64,000 bases of DNA from Rhizopus sp. PT2906 (taxonomy: Eukaryota > Mucoromycota > Mucoromycetes > Mucorales > Rhizopodaceae), in the NCBI GenBank assembly GCA_025529335.1, contig JAMYHX010000013.1, forward strand, positions 124,001 through 188,000. Direction: 5' to 3'. The position numbers and the translations under genes were made by a program. This document shows, piece after piece, positions 23,369 through 34,381 of this stretch; the first letter of the stretch is position 1, and every line of letters begins with the position of its first letter. Below the pieces are notes generated by a model, which searched no databases, was not told where the DNA came from, and saw only the letters and a program-made list of their open reading frames with translations.

Positions 23369-24317
23369 TAACTTATCTCTAACTTGAGATTACTCAGCAT
23401 CTGTGCCCATATTTGTCAAATTTTATGATTTATTCGATAATATTAAAATAAAATGACCAATGAGCACGTAGTATTTCTACTGCTTTGCTTTGGTCAGGTC
23501 ACTGTGAAAAAAAAAAAGGAATGAAAAACCCCTTTTGGGATTAAAGGGGAATATGTAAAAGAGTTAGAGTGAGAGTGAGGATAAATTATTTGATAAAATT
23601 TTATAGACAATCCACTCTCAACCAATTAAAGCACAGTATTTTCTAAAGCATAGTAATTTTCTATCAAACGCATGCCACTATGATATCTTATATATTACAA
23701 ATCAATTCTTTCATTAAAATGTAATAATAATTCATATGGATTTTCTTCGAAACAACTATCGATATCTTTGCCTTCAATATTTTTTAAAGTTTTATCTACG
23801 TTAGATTTTGTATATTTGAGGCAAAAGAAAAATAAATAGTGTCTGTTCTCTTCTTAAATGTCTTTAATCATAAGTTAAATAGTGGAATTTTAACGTATTG
23901 AACAGGGAAAAAAAGAGTTTATAGGAAGGCTAAAAATTAGAAGAATAATTCTCTTTAAAAAAAATATTAAGCTGGTTTTTTGAAATATTGCGAATACAAT
24001 ATTTAATCAAGAAAGTAATTTCATTAGATTTCGTCTTTTTTATTTTTGGAGCTTAGTTTCTTTTTTTTTTTAATTTCAATTGATCGAATATCTTCAAGAT
24101 AGCTTAAAACGTCTCAAACCCAACCGAAAACACTGTAGTCAACGGTCCAAAAGTATTTTGTAGCGGAGAAAGCATGTTTATGCCAAACATTCATCTACAA
24201 GGGCGATGATGTGTGACGCTTATTAAAAAGAAATTTCATTGGTCAAAGCGGGCTCTTCATTTTGAACGTGTCTTTGGCCCTATATCTTTCTTTTTTTCTT
24301 TCTAATCATTACGTGAA
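23369..24317. other. AT-rich spacer upstream of lumazine synthase
   Basis: About 950 bp with no ORF or exon I can support. It must include the PX-BAR terminator and the RIB4 promoter, which has a CT-rich tract just before 24318. Confidence 0.5.
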
Positions 24318-24954
24318 ATGAGCGAAATTAAGTCTTTTGAAAAAGGTGTTGCCCAACCCAAGATCAAGTTGGATGGATCAGGTCTTCGTGTTGCTATTGT
24401 TCATACACGTTGGAATTATGCTCTTGTTGACCAACTATACAACAAAGTCTACGAAACCTTGGTCGAGAAGTATAACGTGCTGCCCGAGAATATTTTTACT
24501 GTAAACCAGACACAAGTGGATGCTTTGCACATCATAGTAAATATTTGAAATTTAGGATACTGTCTCTGGCTCTTATGAGCTTCCTATGGCTGCCAAGCAA
24601 TTAATTGACCTTTCACGATCACAAGCCTCTGAGACCACTGGCGACTTACTTGGTTCCCCTGCTGTCAGCCAAGTCGAGAAAAAGAAAAAGACGGGTCCAT
24701 TTGATGCTGTGATCTGTATTGGTCTTGTTATCAAGGGAGGAACTGCTCATTTCGAGTATATCTGTGATGCTGTCACTCATGGTATCATGAGAGTGCAATT
24801 AGATACAGGTGTACCTGTTATTTTTGGTGTATTAACTTGTTATAATGAAGAACAAGCTATTGCCAGATCTTCTACTCAAGAAGGATTTACACATGCTGAA
24901 GAATGGGCTGCTGCTGCTGTTGAAGCAGGCTTGAGAAAATTCAAAAAGCTCTAA
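24318..24954 (+). CDS. RIB4: 6,7-dimethyl-8-ribityllumazine synthase
   Basis: Two exons (24318-24500, 24556-24954) encode 193 residues. The intron 24501-24555 joins ENIFT to DTVSGSYELP in phase 0. Motifs are those of lumazine synthase: VAIVHTRWN near residue 26 (substrate loop), GSYELP, and GLVIKGGTAHFEYICD with the catalytic His, then GVPVIFGVL. The enzyme condenses 5-amino-6-ribitylaminouracil with dihydroxybutanone phosphate, the penultimate step of riboflavin synthesis, in the cytosol. An insertion of about 20 residues with a Lys run (EKKKKTG) sits between GSYELP and the active-site strand, as in other fungal Rib4 proteins. Confidence 0.95.
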
Positions 24955-25396
24955 ATTGTATACTTGTAATAAACACTTTTGACTTGTGTGTTTGTTGTAG
25001 CAATGTTTATGTAAGCCAAATTATCCACTGGCTGTACGCTTCAATCTTATATCAGGAGTCAATGCGTCTTTCAGCACCAAACAATATTGACCAGAGCTTA
25101 ACAGAAAGAAGGAAATTTTGATTGATCAAGCAAGTTTCCGAGTTCTCCCTGCTTGATTCATATTCTTTTTTTTTTTTGCATGGAAAATGGTGTGTTCAAC
25201 ATAACGCAAAAAATAAAACTGACAGTTTTGTTGCAAAAAAGCGATGTTTGAGAAGGAAAAAAAAAAAAGATGTGGGGGTTTAATGTTTATGTAACTCAGA
25301 GTTTAGACACGCGCGCACGCGTTCGCGTTTGTGTTTGTGTGTTCAGTCACCGAAAAGTTTTTGTAACTTTTCCCCTTTTCTTTTTTTTTTATATAA
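24955..25396. other. Spacer between RIB4 and UBE2S
   Basis: Intergenic. It contains an alternating purine-pyrimidine stretch (ACGCGCGCACGCGTTCGCG, about 25308-25326) about 70 bp upstream of the UBE2S ATG, and a pyrimidine tract ending in TATATAAATG. No gene seen. Confidence 0.4.
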
Positions 25397-26135
25397 ATGA
25401 CATTAACAGCTAAAGCGATCAAGTTGATTGCAAAAGAATTAGAAAAACTGCAATCAGATCCACCTGAAGACATTCAAGTGATTGCTAATGAGGAAAGTTT
25501 AACTGAGCTACACTGCTGGATTCGTGGTCCAGGTAAGTTATACACAAAAGGAAAAGAAAACGCAATAACTTTGGTTTATATAGATAAAACACCTTATGAA
25601 GATGGCTATTTCAAGATCAAATTAGTATTTGACGAAAACTTTCCTGATTCGCCTCCCAAGGGCTACTTTATGACAAAGATATTTCATCCCAATGTCTCTG
25701 ACAAGGGCGAGATTTGTGTGAATACTCTCAAGAAGGATTGGAAGCCAGAGTTAGGCATCCGTCATGTACTATTGGTAATTTGCAAAGATGAGCCACGAAA
25801 AGAAAAGAGAACTGACGAAAAAGTGATATTACACAACAAGATAGGCTATCAAGTGTTTATTGATCGTACCTAACCCAGAGTCTGCCTTGAATGAAGAAGC
25901 AGGAAAGCTATTACTCGAGCAGTATGAAGATTATGCAAAACGAGCACGTTTATACACATCTATTCAGGCCAAATCAGGGAAATCACAATATTTGCTCCTT
26001 GTCGAACAAAGACAAAAGGAAAATCAATCAGATCAACAGGAAGCATCAAAGACACTATCAAATCAAAAGAGGCCTTTAGAAGAACAAGATATAAAGAAGA
26101 AAACGGTTAAGAAGAGACTGTTGAGACGATTATAA
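25397..26135 (+). CDS. UBE2S: Ubiquitin-conjugating enzyme E2 S-type (APC/C chain elongating)
   Basis: Three exons (25397-25532, 25584-25774, 25854-26135) encode 202 residues. The UBC fold has FHPNV at 79-83 and the catalytic Cys 90 in KGEICVNTLKKDW, then LLIVPNPESALNEEAG. The C-terminal extension is Lys-rich and ends KKRLLRRL. Human UBE2S likewise ends in a short Leu-Arg tail that docks on the anaphase-promoting complex. UBE2S builds K11-linked ubiquitin chains on APC/C substrates. The second exon joins RGP to DKTPYEDGYF. The 79-nt second intron is in frame with some ORF-like sequence, but splicing restores the family text. Confidence 0.93.
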
Positions 26136-26262
26136 TTTATTTTTTAAAAGAAAATGAACAAGTTCTTGATTTGTTGCGCATTTTAGAAAACCTTGCTCCA
26201 AATGTACATTGAGTTCCTACAACACACGTTAATATTGTTTTTTTTTTTAAAAAAAAAAAACA

Positions 26263-27758
26263 TTATTTTTGTACCCTGATAACTTCTGTGGCTGATGGCC
26301 TATTAATAGGGTCTTCTTCTAATAACCAAGCAACAAGACCAGTACAATAAATAGTGGGATAGGAAAACGAGAATGTAGGACTAGGCTCCTTTAATATCTT
26401 TTGAAATACTTTTTCATCGCTTTTAATATTGTAATGAGGTGGTATGCGATCCATCATTTCGATTATTGTAATTCCCAAAGACCATAAGTCAACTTTTTCA
26501 TCATAAAACTCTTCTCTTATCACTTCGGGAGACATCCACTATAAAGAAAGCATATAAGAATATAAAAAGGAAACAAATCATTTTTTTTTTTTTTTTTTAC
26601 TTTTGCAGTGCCTAATCTTTCTCTGTTTAGATGCTTTTTGGTAGTTGCTAATCCAAAATCAGCTTTTTAAAAGAGATGGTTATAAACAATAACCTTATTC
26701 TTTTTCTTCTTCTTCATACCTAGTTTAATCTCTCCATTTTGACTGATTAACAAATTTTCGCACTTTATATCACGATGAATAAATCCTTTGCAGTGTAAAA
26801 ACTCTAGTGCTTTCAGAGTCTATTGAACATGTTTAATTTTTTTTTCTTTTTCTTTTTCATTTTTTCATTGTACCTCTTTTGCTACCAGAATAGCATATTC
26901 TTCAGGCAAGGCACGCACACAAAGCACAGCAAACACACTACATCGCATCAAGTCCATAGCAATCCAGATATCATTTTGATAAATTGAAACTTCTCTGACT
27001 TTGATAATATGATTATGACCTGTGGACATGATGCGCAATTCGCGAATGATGGCTGTGCGATACTCTTTATCATGACTTAATTTACACTTTTTAAGGGCCA
27101 GTTTCTGTGCTGCATTGTTTTTGACGTGCACTTGAATGACCGCTCCATTCACACTATATAATTCTTTTTGTTATTTGCAAACATAAAAAAAAAGCGTTGA
27201 AGAGAAGGGGAATTCATCAATCCCCCCTTTTTTGGAAGATATTTACCCTGTACCGATTTCTTTAGATCCTATATATCTTGATTTAGGTGATACAGCAATG
27301 GATAGCTTGGGTAATGCCTTCCTTAATCGCTTCTCAAAAAGTGTCTCGTCTGATCGAATGATTGGTGGCAGAGGGGAAGGTGTCCAGTTGTAGCCAGCAG
27401 GTATCCAAGGGGGCTATATGATATAAAAAAGTTATTTTGGAAATCCCTTTTTTACTTTTTAATTCTTCTTGCGCCAACTCCCTCACCCTTTTTGATCCTT
27501 CCTTTGGCTTCTTTGGTTTATCCGTCTGTACTGTAAACGGCGCCAAATAAGTATTGCCTAAAATGTTCGGTATCTCGCAACATTGTCCGGGCGATCTCCA
27601 GACGTTGGATGTTCTCTATTATCATTAATTTATGCAATGAATGACAACAATAGACTCACCTTATTTGAATTTGATTTAAAAGAGGTAGCCTTTGTAGCCG
27701 TGCTATTATCCGAAATTGATTTCTTTTTTAGTTTTTTATTGTTTGCTGTTGTTTGCAT
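26263..27758 (-). CDS. STE20/PAK-like protein kinase
   Basis: The spliced protein starts MQTTANNKKLKKK at 27758, and a second exon near 27611-27440 encodes ILGNTYLAPFTVQTDKP and a Lys-rich stretch. The kinase region follows: SKEIGTG (glycine loop), ALKKCKL (VAIK-type Lys), FIHRDIKCENLL, ADFGLA, GTAKWMSPEVI and VDLWSLGITIIEM. The activation segment and subdomain IX are closest to p21-activated kinases. The N-terminal part is short and has no recognisable CRIB (ISxPxxxxHxxH) or PH domain, so Cdc42/Rac control by the usual route is not evident. The stop at 26263 follows VIRVQK, which makes the C-lobe slightly short. At least six exons. Exact upstream splicing is tentative. Confidence 0.78.
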
Positions 27759-27892
27759 TTCTTTGTAATAAAAAAAGAAAAAAGAAGAATGAATAAAAGG
27801 AAAAGGAAATGTGCTCTTGTTAAACTGTAAAAATAAATAATAAAAAAGGAGGCGCACACTGTGTAGTGTTTACGTCAAGAAGACAATTAAAG

Positions 27893-27934
<42 letters not shown>

Positions 27935-27957
27935 AGATAGTAAGATAAAAAAAATCA

Positions 27958-29051
27958 CTAGTGTACCACAACTTTCGTCATTGTTAGCCATTGTGAACTT
28001 CTTTTCCCTAATAGTTTACGTAATTTTAAAACAGAGCTTGGTCTTGTCGTATGTAGTTTAGCCATAGAGGATGAGGTATGTTTTGAATAGAGAGCTTGAT
28101 TAGACTTTCTCTTGTTTTTTGTGACTTGCTGATCTTGAATATGAAGCAAAACAAGAATGTCTTTACCCTGAATCATCAAAGGCGCGTTCCGGCTATACTT
28201 CTTCCAAACCTTCACTTCTTCCCTAATTTTATCACCCAACTTTTTTATTGTTTTTATCATGCGAGTTCAACAATAAGTAATCTCCTTACCTGCATAATAT
28301 TCTCTTCTGCATGTTTGTTTTTCATTAATGCACTTCTACGCTTATAGTCATTTTTTATACAAGTCGATATCGTCTTTGCAATTTCAAGGTCAATCAATGC
28401 CTTCTGTAACACTTGTGTATCATCTAAAAAAAAAAAAAACATATGAGTGCTTCACAGGAGCGTATGACAGAATGGGCATCTTACCTAACGTGCTGAAATA
28501 GTGAGTTGGGTCAATATCTAGTTGTTTTAGTTTTGTATTGACTTTGTTCATGAGTATCCATTCATTATTTTGATGGATTGAATTTGGCTAACAGAGAATA
28601 ATGAATTTTTTCTTCTTCTTCTTCTTCTATCGTGTCTTCTGATTACTTTACCTTTTTGGCACATGTAGGAATAGAAGAAGAGAGTAGACAGGCGGATTGA
28701 AGTGCAGAATTTAACGTAGCTTCTGCATAAACCAATTCATCTCGGCTCGTCAAATCCTTCAGCACCTGCTCAATCTGCTCTGTTCCGTGCTCGACATGGG
28801 TCAACACTTGATCGATCAATCGTAGCTGTTGAATCAGTTGATCAAGCTCGGCTGTCTTGGTCGTGATTAATGCGCGTAGGTTCATGATGGTTTCTGTTCC
28901 CTAATCTATTACATAAGAATGTATAAAGTTGTCAGTGTGTTGTCTTTACTTTGTCGAGTTTCCTTAGTAACTGAGCCAATATGTCATCCGATGCTTCGTA
29001 TTTGACATTTGCCTTTTGTGATACGGTTTTGATTGAAGCACTATGGTTCAT
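27958..29051 (-). CDS. Coiled-coil protein, unrecognised
   Basis: Exons read from the ATG at 29051 (MNHSASIKTVSQKANVKYEA) through a helical segment (LDQLIQQLRLIDQVLTHVEH, LKDLTSRDELVYAEATL), then DDTQVLQKALIDLEIAKTIS, to a basic C-terminus ending in TKVVVH at 27958. About five exons. The composition (leucine heptads, basic tail) suits a small structural or kinetochore/spindle-type subunit, but I recognise no family. Exon joins are plausible GT-AG events; one lies just after the T-rich stretch at 28430. Confidence 0.55.
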
Positions 29052-29215
29052 ACTGTGGTAGACTGCAAAGAAGAAGAAGAAGAAGAAAGAGAAATACTTC
29101 AATTTTTGCATATTCGAAACAATGTGTACTCTTTCATCCTTTTTAAACTTTTCTGTTTTTGCTCTTCCCTCCTTAAATTGTTTGTTTATTTTTATTTTTA
29201 TTATTATTATTATTA

Positions 29216-29844
29216 TTAGGGCTTTTGCTTTGTAGCCGATTTACATGGTTTTGGTATAGGCGCATTTTCTGGAATAGGATCATGATGAACGCGTCCAACT
29301 TTATGATACGTATGATGATTTTCATAAAACTTTTTCCAATGTTCTACTCCCTTCAACTGTTCTGCAGTCAAGCCCCTTAGATCGTGCGTCAAATGGTCCT
29401 GAAAGCAGCCAGTGACATAGGCTCTCGCAGCATCCTTCCCAGAAAAGTGGTGATAGCTTCCTCCTTTACCGTACCACCCTGCGCCCTTGGTCACATCATA
29501 AACGTCGCCACTATAAATGCAAGTGAGTATGTAAGTAAAATAAGGTTGATAAATAAATACTCTATTGCCAAATAAATAGGAAGTGAAGGATCTGAACCAT
29601 CGTATCTTGCTAATTCTTGCTCGGTAAATACTCGTTCTTTATACTAATAAACAAGGTAAGTTGGAGAATATAGTCAAATATCTCTTTTTTTTTTTACAGG
29701 TAAATAACTGTGAATATTTGTCCACTTTCCACGGTAACCCCATGTCCATGTTTCTGTAATCAAATAAGAGCCTAAAAAGAAGAACAAAATGGACCAACTG
29801 AGAGCAATGAGTCCTTGACTTAGCAATGAAGTCTTTTTTGCCAT
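29216..29844 (-). CDS. Membrane-anchored cytochrome b5-like (MAPR/Dap1-type) protein
   Basis: Exon 1 (from the ATG at 29844) encodes MAKKTSLLSQ and one transmembrane helix (GLIALSWSILFFFLGSYLI). Later exons give YKERVFTEQELARYDGSD, then YLAINGDVYDVTKGAGWYG, YHHFSGKDAARAYVTGCF, and a C-terminal charged tail. This is the cytochrome-b5-like domain of MAPR proteins (Dap1, PGRMC, neudesin), where an axial Tyr binds heme; here it is probably the Tyr in GAGWYGKGGSYHHF. Dap1-type proteins support sterol P450 enzymes. A cytochrome P450 sits 23 kb away at 52.8 kb, but no functional link is shown. Three exons. Confidence 0.82.
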
Positions 29845-30021
29845 TGTAAGAATATACAGAGGAGAGAGAAAAACGTAACTTGCTCCAAGCAATACATTGG
29901 TTCTTTTTAATCTCCGTCAGTCGAGGTTCGCCGATGAATGCAATCATTATAAACTGTTTAGAAAAAATAAAGGCAAAAAAAAGAGAGTGGGGGATTAGTT
30001 TATTATTATTGTTATTGTTAT

Positions 30022-31458
30022 TTACACGACTTGCTTTGCTAATACATCTTCGGGGATGTCATCAGCAGGAGTGGATGGGCCTAGAGAAGATGTAGCAGGA
30101 GAACTGCAGCAGTCATACCAATCCTCAATGATGCGCTTAACAAGTCTTTTTGTAGTAGAATGTGCTTTTCTTTGCATGCCAGGATGAATGAGTTGTTGAA
30201 GTACGCGGTATATCTCTTCCTTTTTATAAGGTCTTCTATTTAATTGGGTATTTTCTAATAAGGGTTCTAAAACCCTTAGATAAGCATCTAGGAGCTAGTA
30301 GTATGTCAATAAAAAAAAAATACATGTGTAATCTCTCTAGCTTACTGTCTGTCCTTCCTTCGTATCACCCAAACCGCATAATTCTCTGAGAATGATATCA
30401 ACTAGGACATAAAGATCATTGGTGTAAAAATATTCATAGAGTGTCTGTCTAGTGAATATAGCGTATAATAACTTCAATATAAGCATCTGAATACATATAT
30501 CATCTAGAAATATATAAGGTTAAAAGATGGAATACATGATGCTAATGCTTTTTTACTTGATCTGTTGAGCATGAATATCAAGTTAGCACTAAAGATGTCC
30601 GATGTACCAATACGCTGAGATAATACATCTAGAATCAGATTTTCATTTGATCCAGACATCATGTATTGTTCATTAAAGACCATGATGAGATGAATGACAT
30701 CATAATTAAAAGATTCTTGAGCGTCACCACGTGTTTCTTGAACGAGATCCAGAAGATGATGGATTAAAGGAGAGTCAACAAGATCTATTTTAAGTTTAGC
30801 GATGGTGTATTTACTTAAGGATCAAAACTAACCCAAGTCTTCCTTTTCCATTGTGTTTAGTTTACAAAGTTCAAAACAAAGACCAAAGAGGATACTCGAA
30901 ATATCCAAATTTGTATCCCATATTCCAAGTTTAATTTCTTGAATCAATTTACAAAATAGTCTATTCCTTTTAGCCTGTATGGATTCCATTAGGATATATT
31001 TCATCCATCTTGGCTCATCTCTTCCAGCTATAAGTAATATAGCATATGGTATATAGTCTTGATCGACAAGTGCATGAGAATGAACGATATGAGATAATAC
31101 GACTGTACTGTAGTCTAGACATATTTGTGAATCAATCAGTTTATATGCTACTTGATCTATTTCTGTTGATCCCTTTAGAAAGTCTTCTGTCCAATTAAAA
31201 TATTAGATTTATATTGCAAATATATACACAAGTGGACATACTTGAATATCGAACAATAAATCGAATATATTGAGTGATGATCCTTTGGACATCTTGTTCT
31301 GTTGAATAAGGCCTATGAAGTATCTCGTCTAATTCTATATACATGCGTATATGTCAACTCTATGCTTTGCTTAATTCTGTATGTATGCGCCTTTTAGTAT
31401 TACCAGAATAGAAGCTTTCAATGTCATCAAAATAATATTCAATCGCATCGTCATCCAT
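30022..31458 (-). CDS. LDB17: Ldb17/SPIN90/Dip1-family Arp2/3 regulator
   Basis: It begins MDDDAIEYYFDDIESFY at 31458 and ends AKQVV at 30022, with five or more exons. The armadillo-like core contains SANLIFMLNRSS, MLILKLLYAIFTRQTLYEYF, YTNDLYVLVDIILREL and LLDAYLRVLEPLLENTQL, the wording of the fungal Ldb17/SPIN90 domain. Fission-yeast Dip1 and budding-yeast Ldb17 activate Arp2/3 to seed linear actin filaments during endocytosis. The C-terminus has a Pro/Ser stretch (SSLGPSTPADDIPEDV). The reading frame is split by short introns and was assembled by eye. Confidence 0.75.
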
Positions 31459-31880
31459 TGAAAATAGAAAAAGAGTTCAAAGAAAGGGAAAAAGCTGTAA
31501 AAAAAAAAAAGTTCCTAAAAAGTAAGTCGCTCTTTTAAAACAAACCCTATGATAAAAGAGCAAACTCTCTCCCTTTTGCTTGCTCTAGTGTCTTAGTTTT
31601 GAATGTAGACAGCTTTAAAATCAAATACTATATCAAGCAACAGGTTATGTAGAGCAACCAACATATTCCTTAAACTTTGTATGCAAAGGGGAGTTTGAAC
31701 CACATGGATCAAGAAAGTCTCCCCCCCTTTTTTTTTTCCCAGGTATCTGTTATCATAGAAATTATGATCCTATTATGTGGACAGATACATACATTACGAC
31801 CATTTTATTTGAAATATACAATAATACGCGAGAGGATAAGTTACATTAATCCCCTTACCACACAATGGATTACGGAACCC

Positions 31881-32765
31881 TTAAAGTGACTGATATGCAT
31901 AATCAGGTGGAGATAGTGTAGCAATTAAGCATAACACAATAGAAAGCATGATGCTTAATATCCAACTAATGATGCAAAGAATAAATGAAAAGTTGTATCG
32001 AGTTCCAATGTAAAAGACTGAGCTTGTGTTGTATAAATAAGCAATTGCTGCCATTGAAAATGCTTGTGGAATAGCTAAATACACACATAGATATTAGATT
32101 TATGCGTATACATTACATTATCAACAAACCGTAAATCAAAAACATTCTGATAATAATAAAATAGGATTAACATTGGCGTCAGAAAGCATCATATTTGAAC
32201 TTACGATGAAATAGGTGCCCATGCCTTTGCCCTTTTACGTCTCTGGCTACACATAGTTGCCAACAGTCCACACAAGATTAATCCTCCAATGATTGTAGCA
32301 ACTACCATGCCAGCGCCAGCAGCTCTCCTGACAATACAATATATCAATACATATTTGTATTCAAATAGCTGTTCCTGTACCATAATTCACAAAATCCGTC
32401 TATTCTCTTTATGTTAATCATTCTCTAGACTAAATATAGATTACGATTTACCTTCTTGGCAGTCTCCGTGATCATAAGAAGGAAAAGGTCGACATTCTCT
32501 TGTAACACTGATAATACACTCAATACTCATAAAGTTCAATAACGTCAATATACCTTCTACATAATTTGAATAATCCATAATTAGTTTCCATATAAAAAGG
32601 TATCGGTGTAGCAAAAGTTAGCCTTGTAAAGATATATTAGCAAAACTGGAATACTTGGCTGTATGAGTCATACCATTTAGGAAATATCAGTGAACATATA
32701 GTCAAGGCATAATTACAAATAAAAATGAAGAATATGATAGTGTATGTTAGTAAAGATACTCCCAT
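31881..32765 (-). CDS. Four-TM claudin-like/SUR7-type membrane protein
   Basis: MGVSLLTYTIIFFIFICNYA at 32765 is the first helix. Splicing a 53-nt intron joins FPKW to LTFATPIPFY, then YGLFKLCR and a Cys-containing loop (ECRPFPSYDHGDCQ). TM2 is GAGMVVATIIGGLILCGLLA, and TM3 and TM4 follow, ending in PPDYAYQSL. A G-L-x-x-C motif in the first extracellular loop, followed by three more helices, is the plan of claudin/SUR7/PalI-like proteins. It neighbours the eisosome gene PIL1, divergently transcribed 141 bp away; SUR7 proteins mark the same membrane domain. That link is inference. Confidence 0.68.
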
Positions 32766-32906
32766 TATTAATGAAAAAAAGAAAGGAAAAGAAAGAGAAA
32801 AGAAGAAAAAAGAGATTTCCTTATTAATCCATTCAAGCGGGGAAAATTGACATCGTTTCTATAAATACACTTTCTTTTTCTTTTTCTTTTTTCTTTCCTT
32901 TCTTTC
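32766..32906. promoter_or_regulatory. Divergent promoter, SUR7-like and PIL1-like genes
   Basis: Only 141 bp separate the two start codons, so the region should serve both genes. It is rich in CT/GA tracts, and ATAAATAC at about 32861-32868 is the only TATA-like sequence. Confidence 0.45.
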
Positions 32907-34149
32907 ATGTTTAGTTTTAATCCTTTTCATAAGCCAACAAGTGAAAAACCTCTCTCTCTTAAAGGACTACAAGGTGTCATTGATCACTCTACAAAAATAA
33001 GCAAGAGTCTTGTTCAAGTGGCAGATGACAATCGAGTGGCATCTAACAACTTGGTCATGTATGGTTCTCCTCTTGGCGACGACCTAACTGTAAGTAAAAA
33101 CAAATGAAAAAAAAAAAAAATTACTATAGATAAACTTATATATATATATATATATACTATAGGACGTAACAAGCAAAATGGGAAACTTATTAAGCGAGTG
33201 GACAAGTATCCTAATGGAGTTTGCAGACAGTTTCGAACAATACCGCGACACACTCAAATCGATCTCGGTTAAGGAAGCCGCTTTGCAACAAAGCCGTGAC
33301 CAAAAGAAGAAGCTTAAGGATCAGATTGAGAAACTCGAGGATTCGCCCACTGCAATTGATCGATTGAATGCGCTCAAGGAACAGCTCAAGGAACTCGAGG
33401 CATTTACAGAACCAGATGAAGTTGAAATGAGTAACTACAAGAGAATAGCTACCAGAGAGGCGTTATACATCCTGTTGAACGGAATGCATGCCATGTCAAG
33501 CAAGACAGACATCATTTCGACGTTTGGTAAATACATTGTTGACGAACTAGATACACAACCCATCAAGCCAGGTGAGGAGCGTCCAGCATATCAGAGTACA
33601 CACAGAACAAAGCGTATACAGGACGATGCTAAACATGCTATCCATGAGTGGAAGCCAGATCAAGCCAAATTGAGAAGAACCCTTACATCGCACCATGGAC
33701 ATAACCCATTGATCGTAAAGATGAATAAGGAACTACCTCCTGTGCCTGTTGCCTTGACAGATGGGGAAACAAAACAACCAAGCCCTTCTTCATCTACCTC
33801 TGCTTCTTCCAATCCTAGTCCCTCGGTCAGTGAGCAATCCGTCAACTTGGAAAAGCATCATTCACTCTATAAACCTGATGCTGTCGAAAAGACAACAGCT
33901 ACGCCTAGCACTACACATCATCAACCTGCCTTTCACCCGCCTGCCTTTATGAGTCCATTCAGTCAGCCGTTAAACCAAGAAAACTTGTATCAGTTTTATC
34001 AAAATTATTTACCACCCAAACCCTATGAAGAAATAAGATCTGCCCTGAGTCCAGTGTTCCATGAACAGAAGCATGATGTTGGTGGATTTGTGCTGCCCAC
34101 AGCGAATCCTAACTTTGCTCTTAATAATAGTACGCGCGATCAAGAATAA
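32907..34149 (+). CDS. PIL1: Eisosome core BAR protein, Pil1/Lsp1 family
   Basis: Two exons (32907-33089, 33163-34149) give 389 residues. The N-terminal segment KGLQGVIDHSTKISKSL leads into the BAR-fold coiled coil (EWTSILMEFADSFEQYRDTL; DQKKKLKDQIEKLED). The hallmark LYILLNGMHAMSSKTDIIS and FGKYIVDEL follow, then PAYQSTHRTKRIQDDA. This is the signature of Pil1/Lsp1, which assemble into half-cylinder lattices that shape furrows of the plasma membrane. The last ~150 residues are low-complexity (Ser/Pro). The usual PIL1 length is 270-350 residues, so the tail is a modest extension. Confidence 0.95.
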
Positions 34150-34381
34150 TACCCCTCTCTTCTTTCCTCTGAAAACAGGGAGGGAGAGGAAATAGACACC
34201 CCCCCCCCTCTGATGTTACCATTATAGATTTAACAATTCATCACTTTGTTTATGCTTGTCTTAATAAACTTTGTTTTTATGTACAAACGATAAAAATGAC
34301 TACAGATATCTGGGACGTCGTCTATCATCTAAAAAACACGCCTAGGGAAAACAATCTCTCTCTCTTTTATTGTGTTGTTTA

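Noticed and set aside
27880..27935. GA repeat considered as CRISPR or regulatory array
   Set aside because: It is a simple dinucleotide microsatellite with no spacers.
29190..29220. TTA/TTAT tract considered as terminator
   Set aside because: Simple AT repeat; fungal genes lack such intrinsic terminators.
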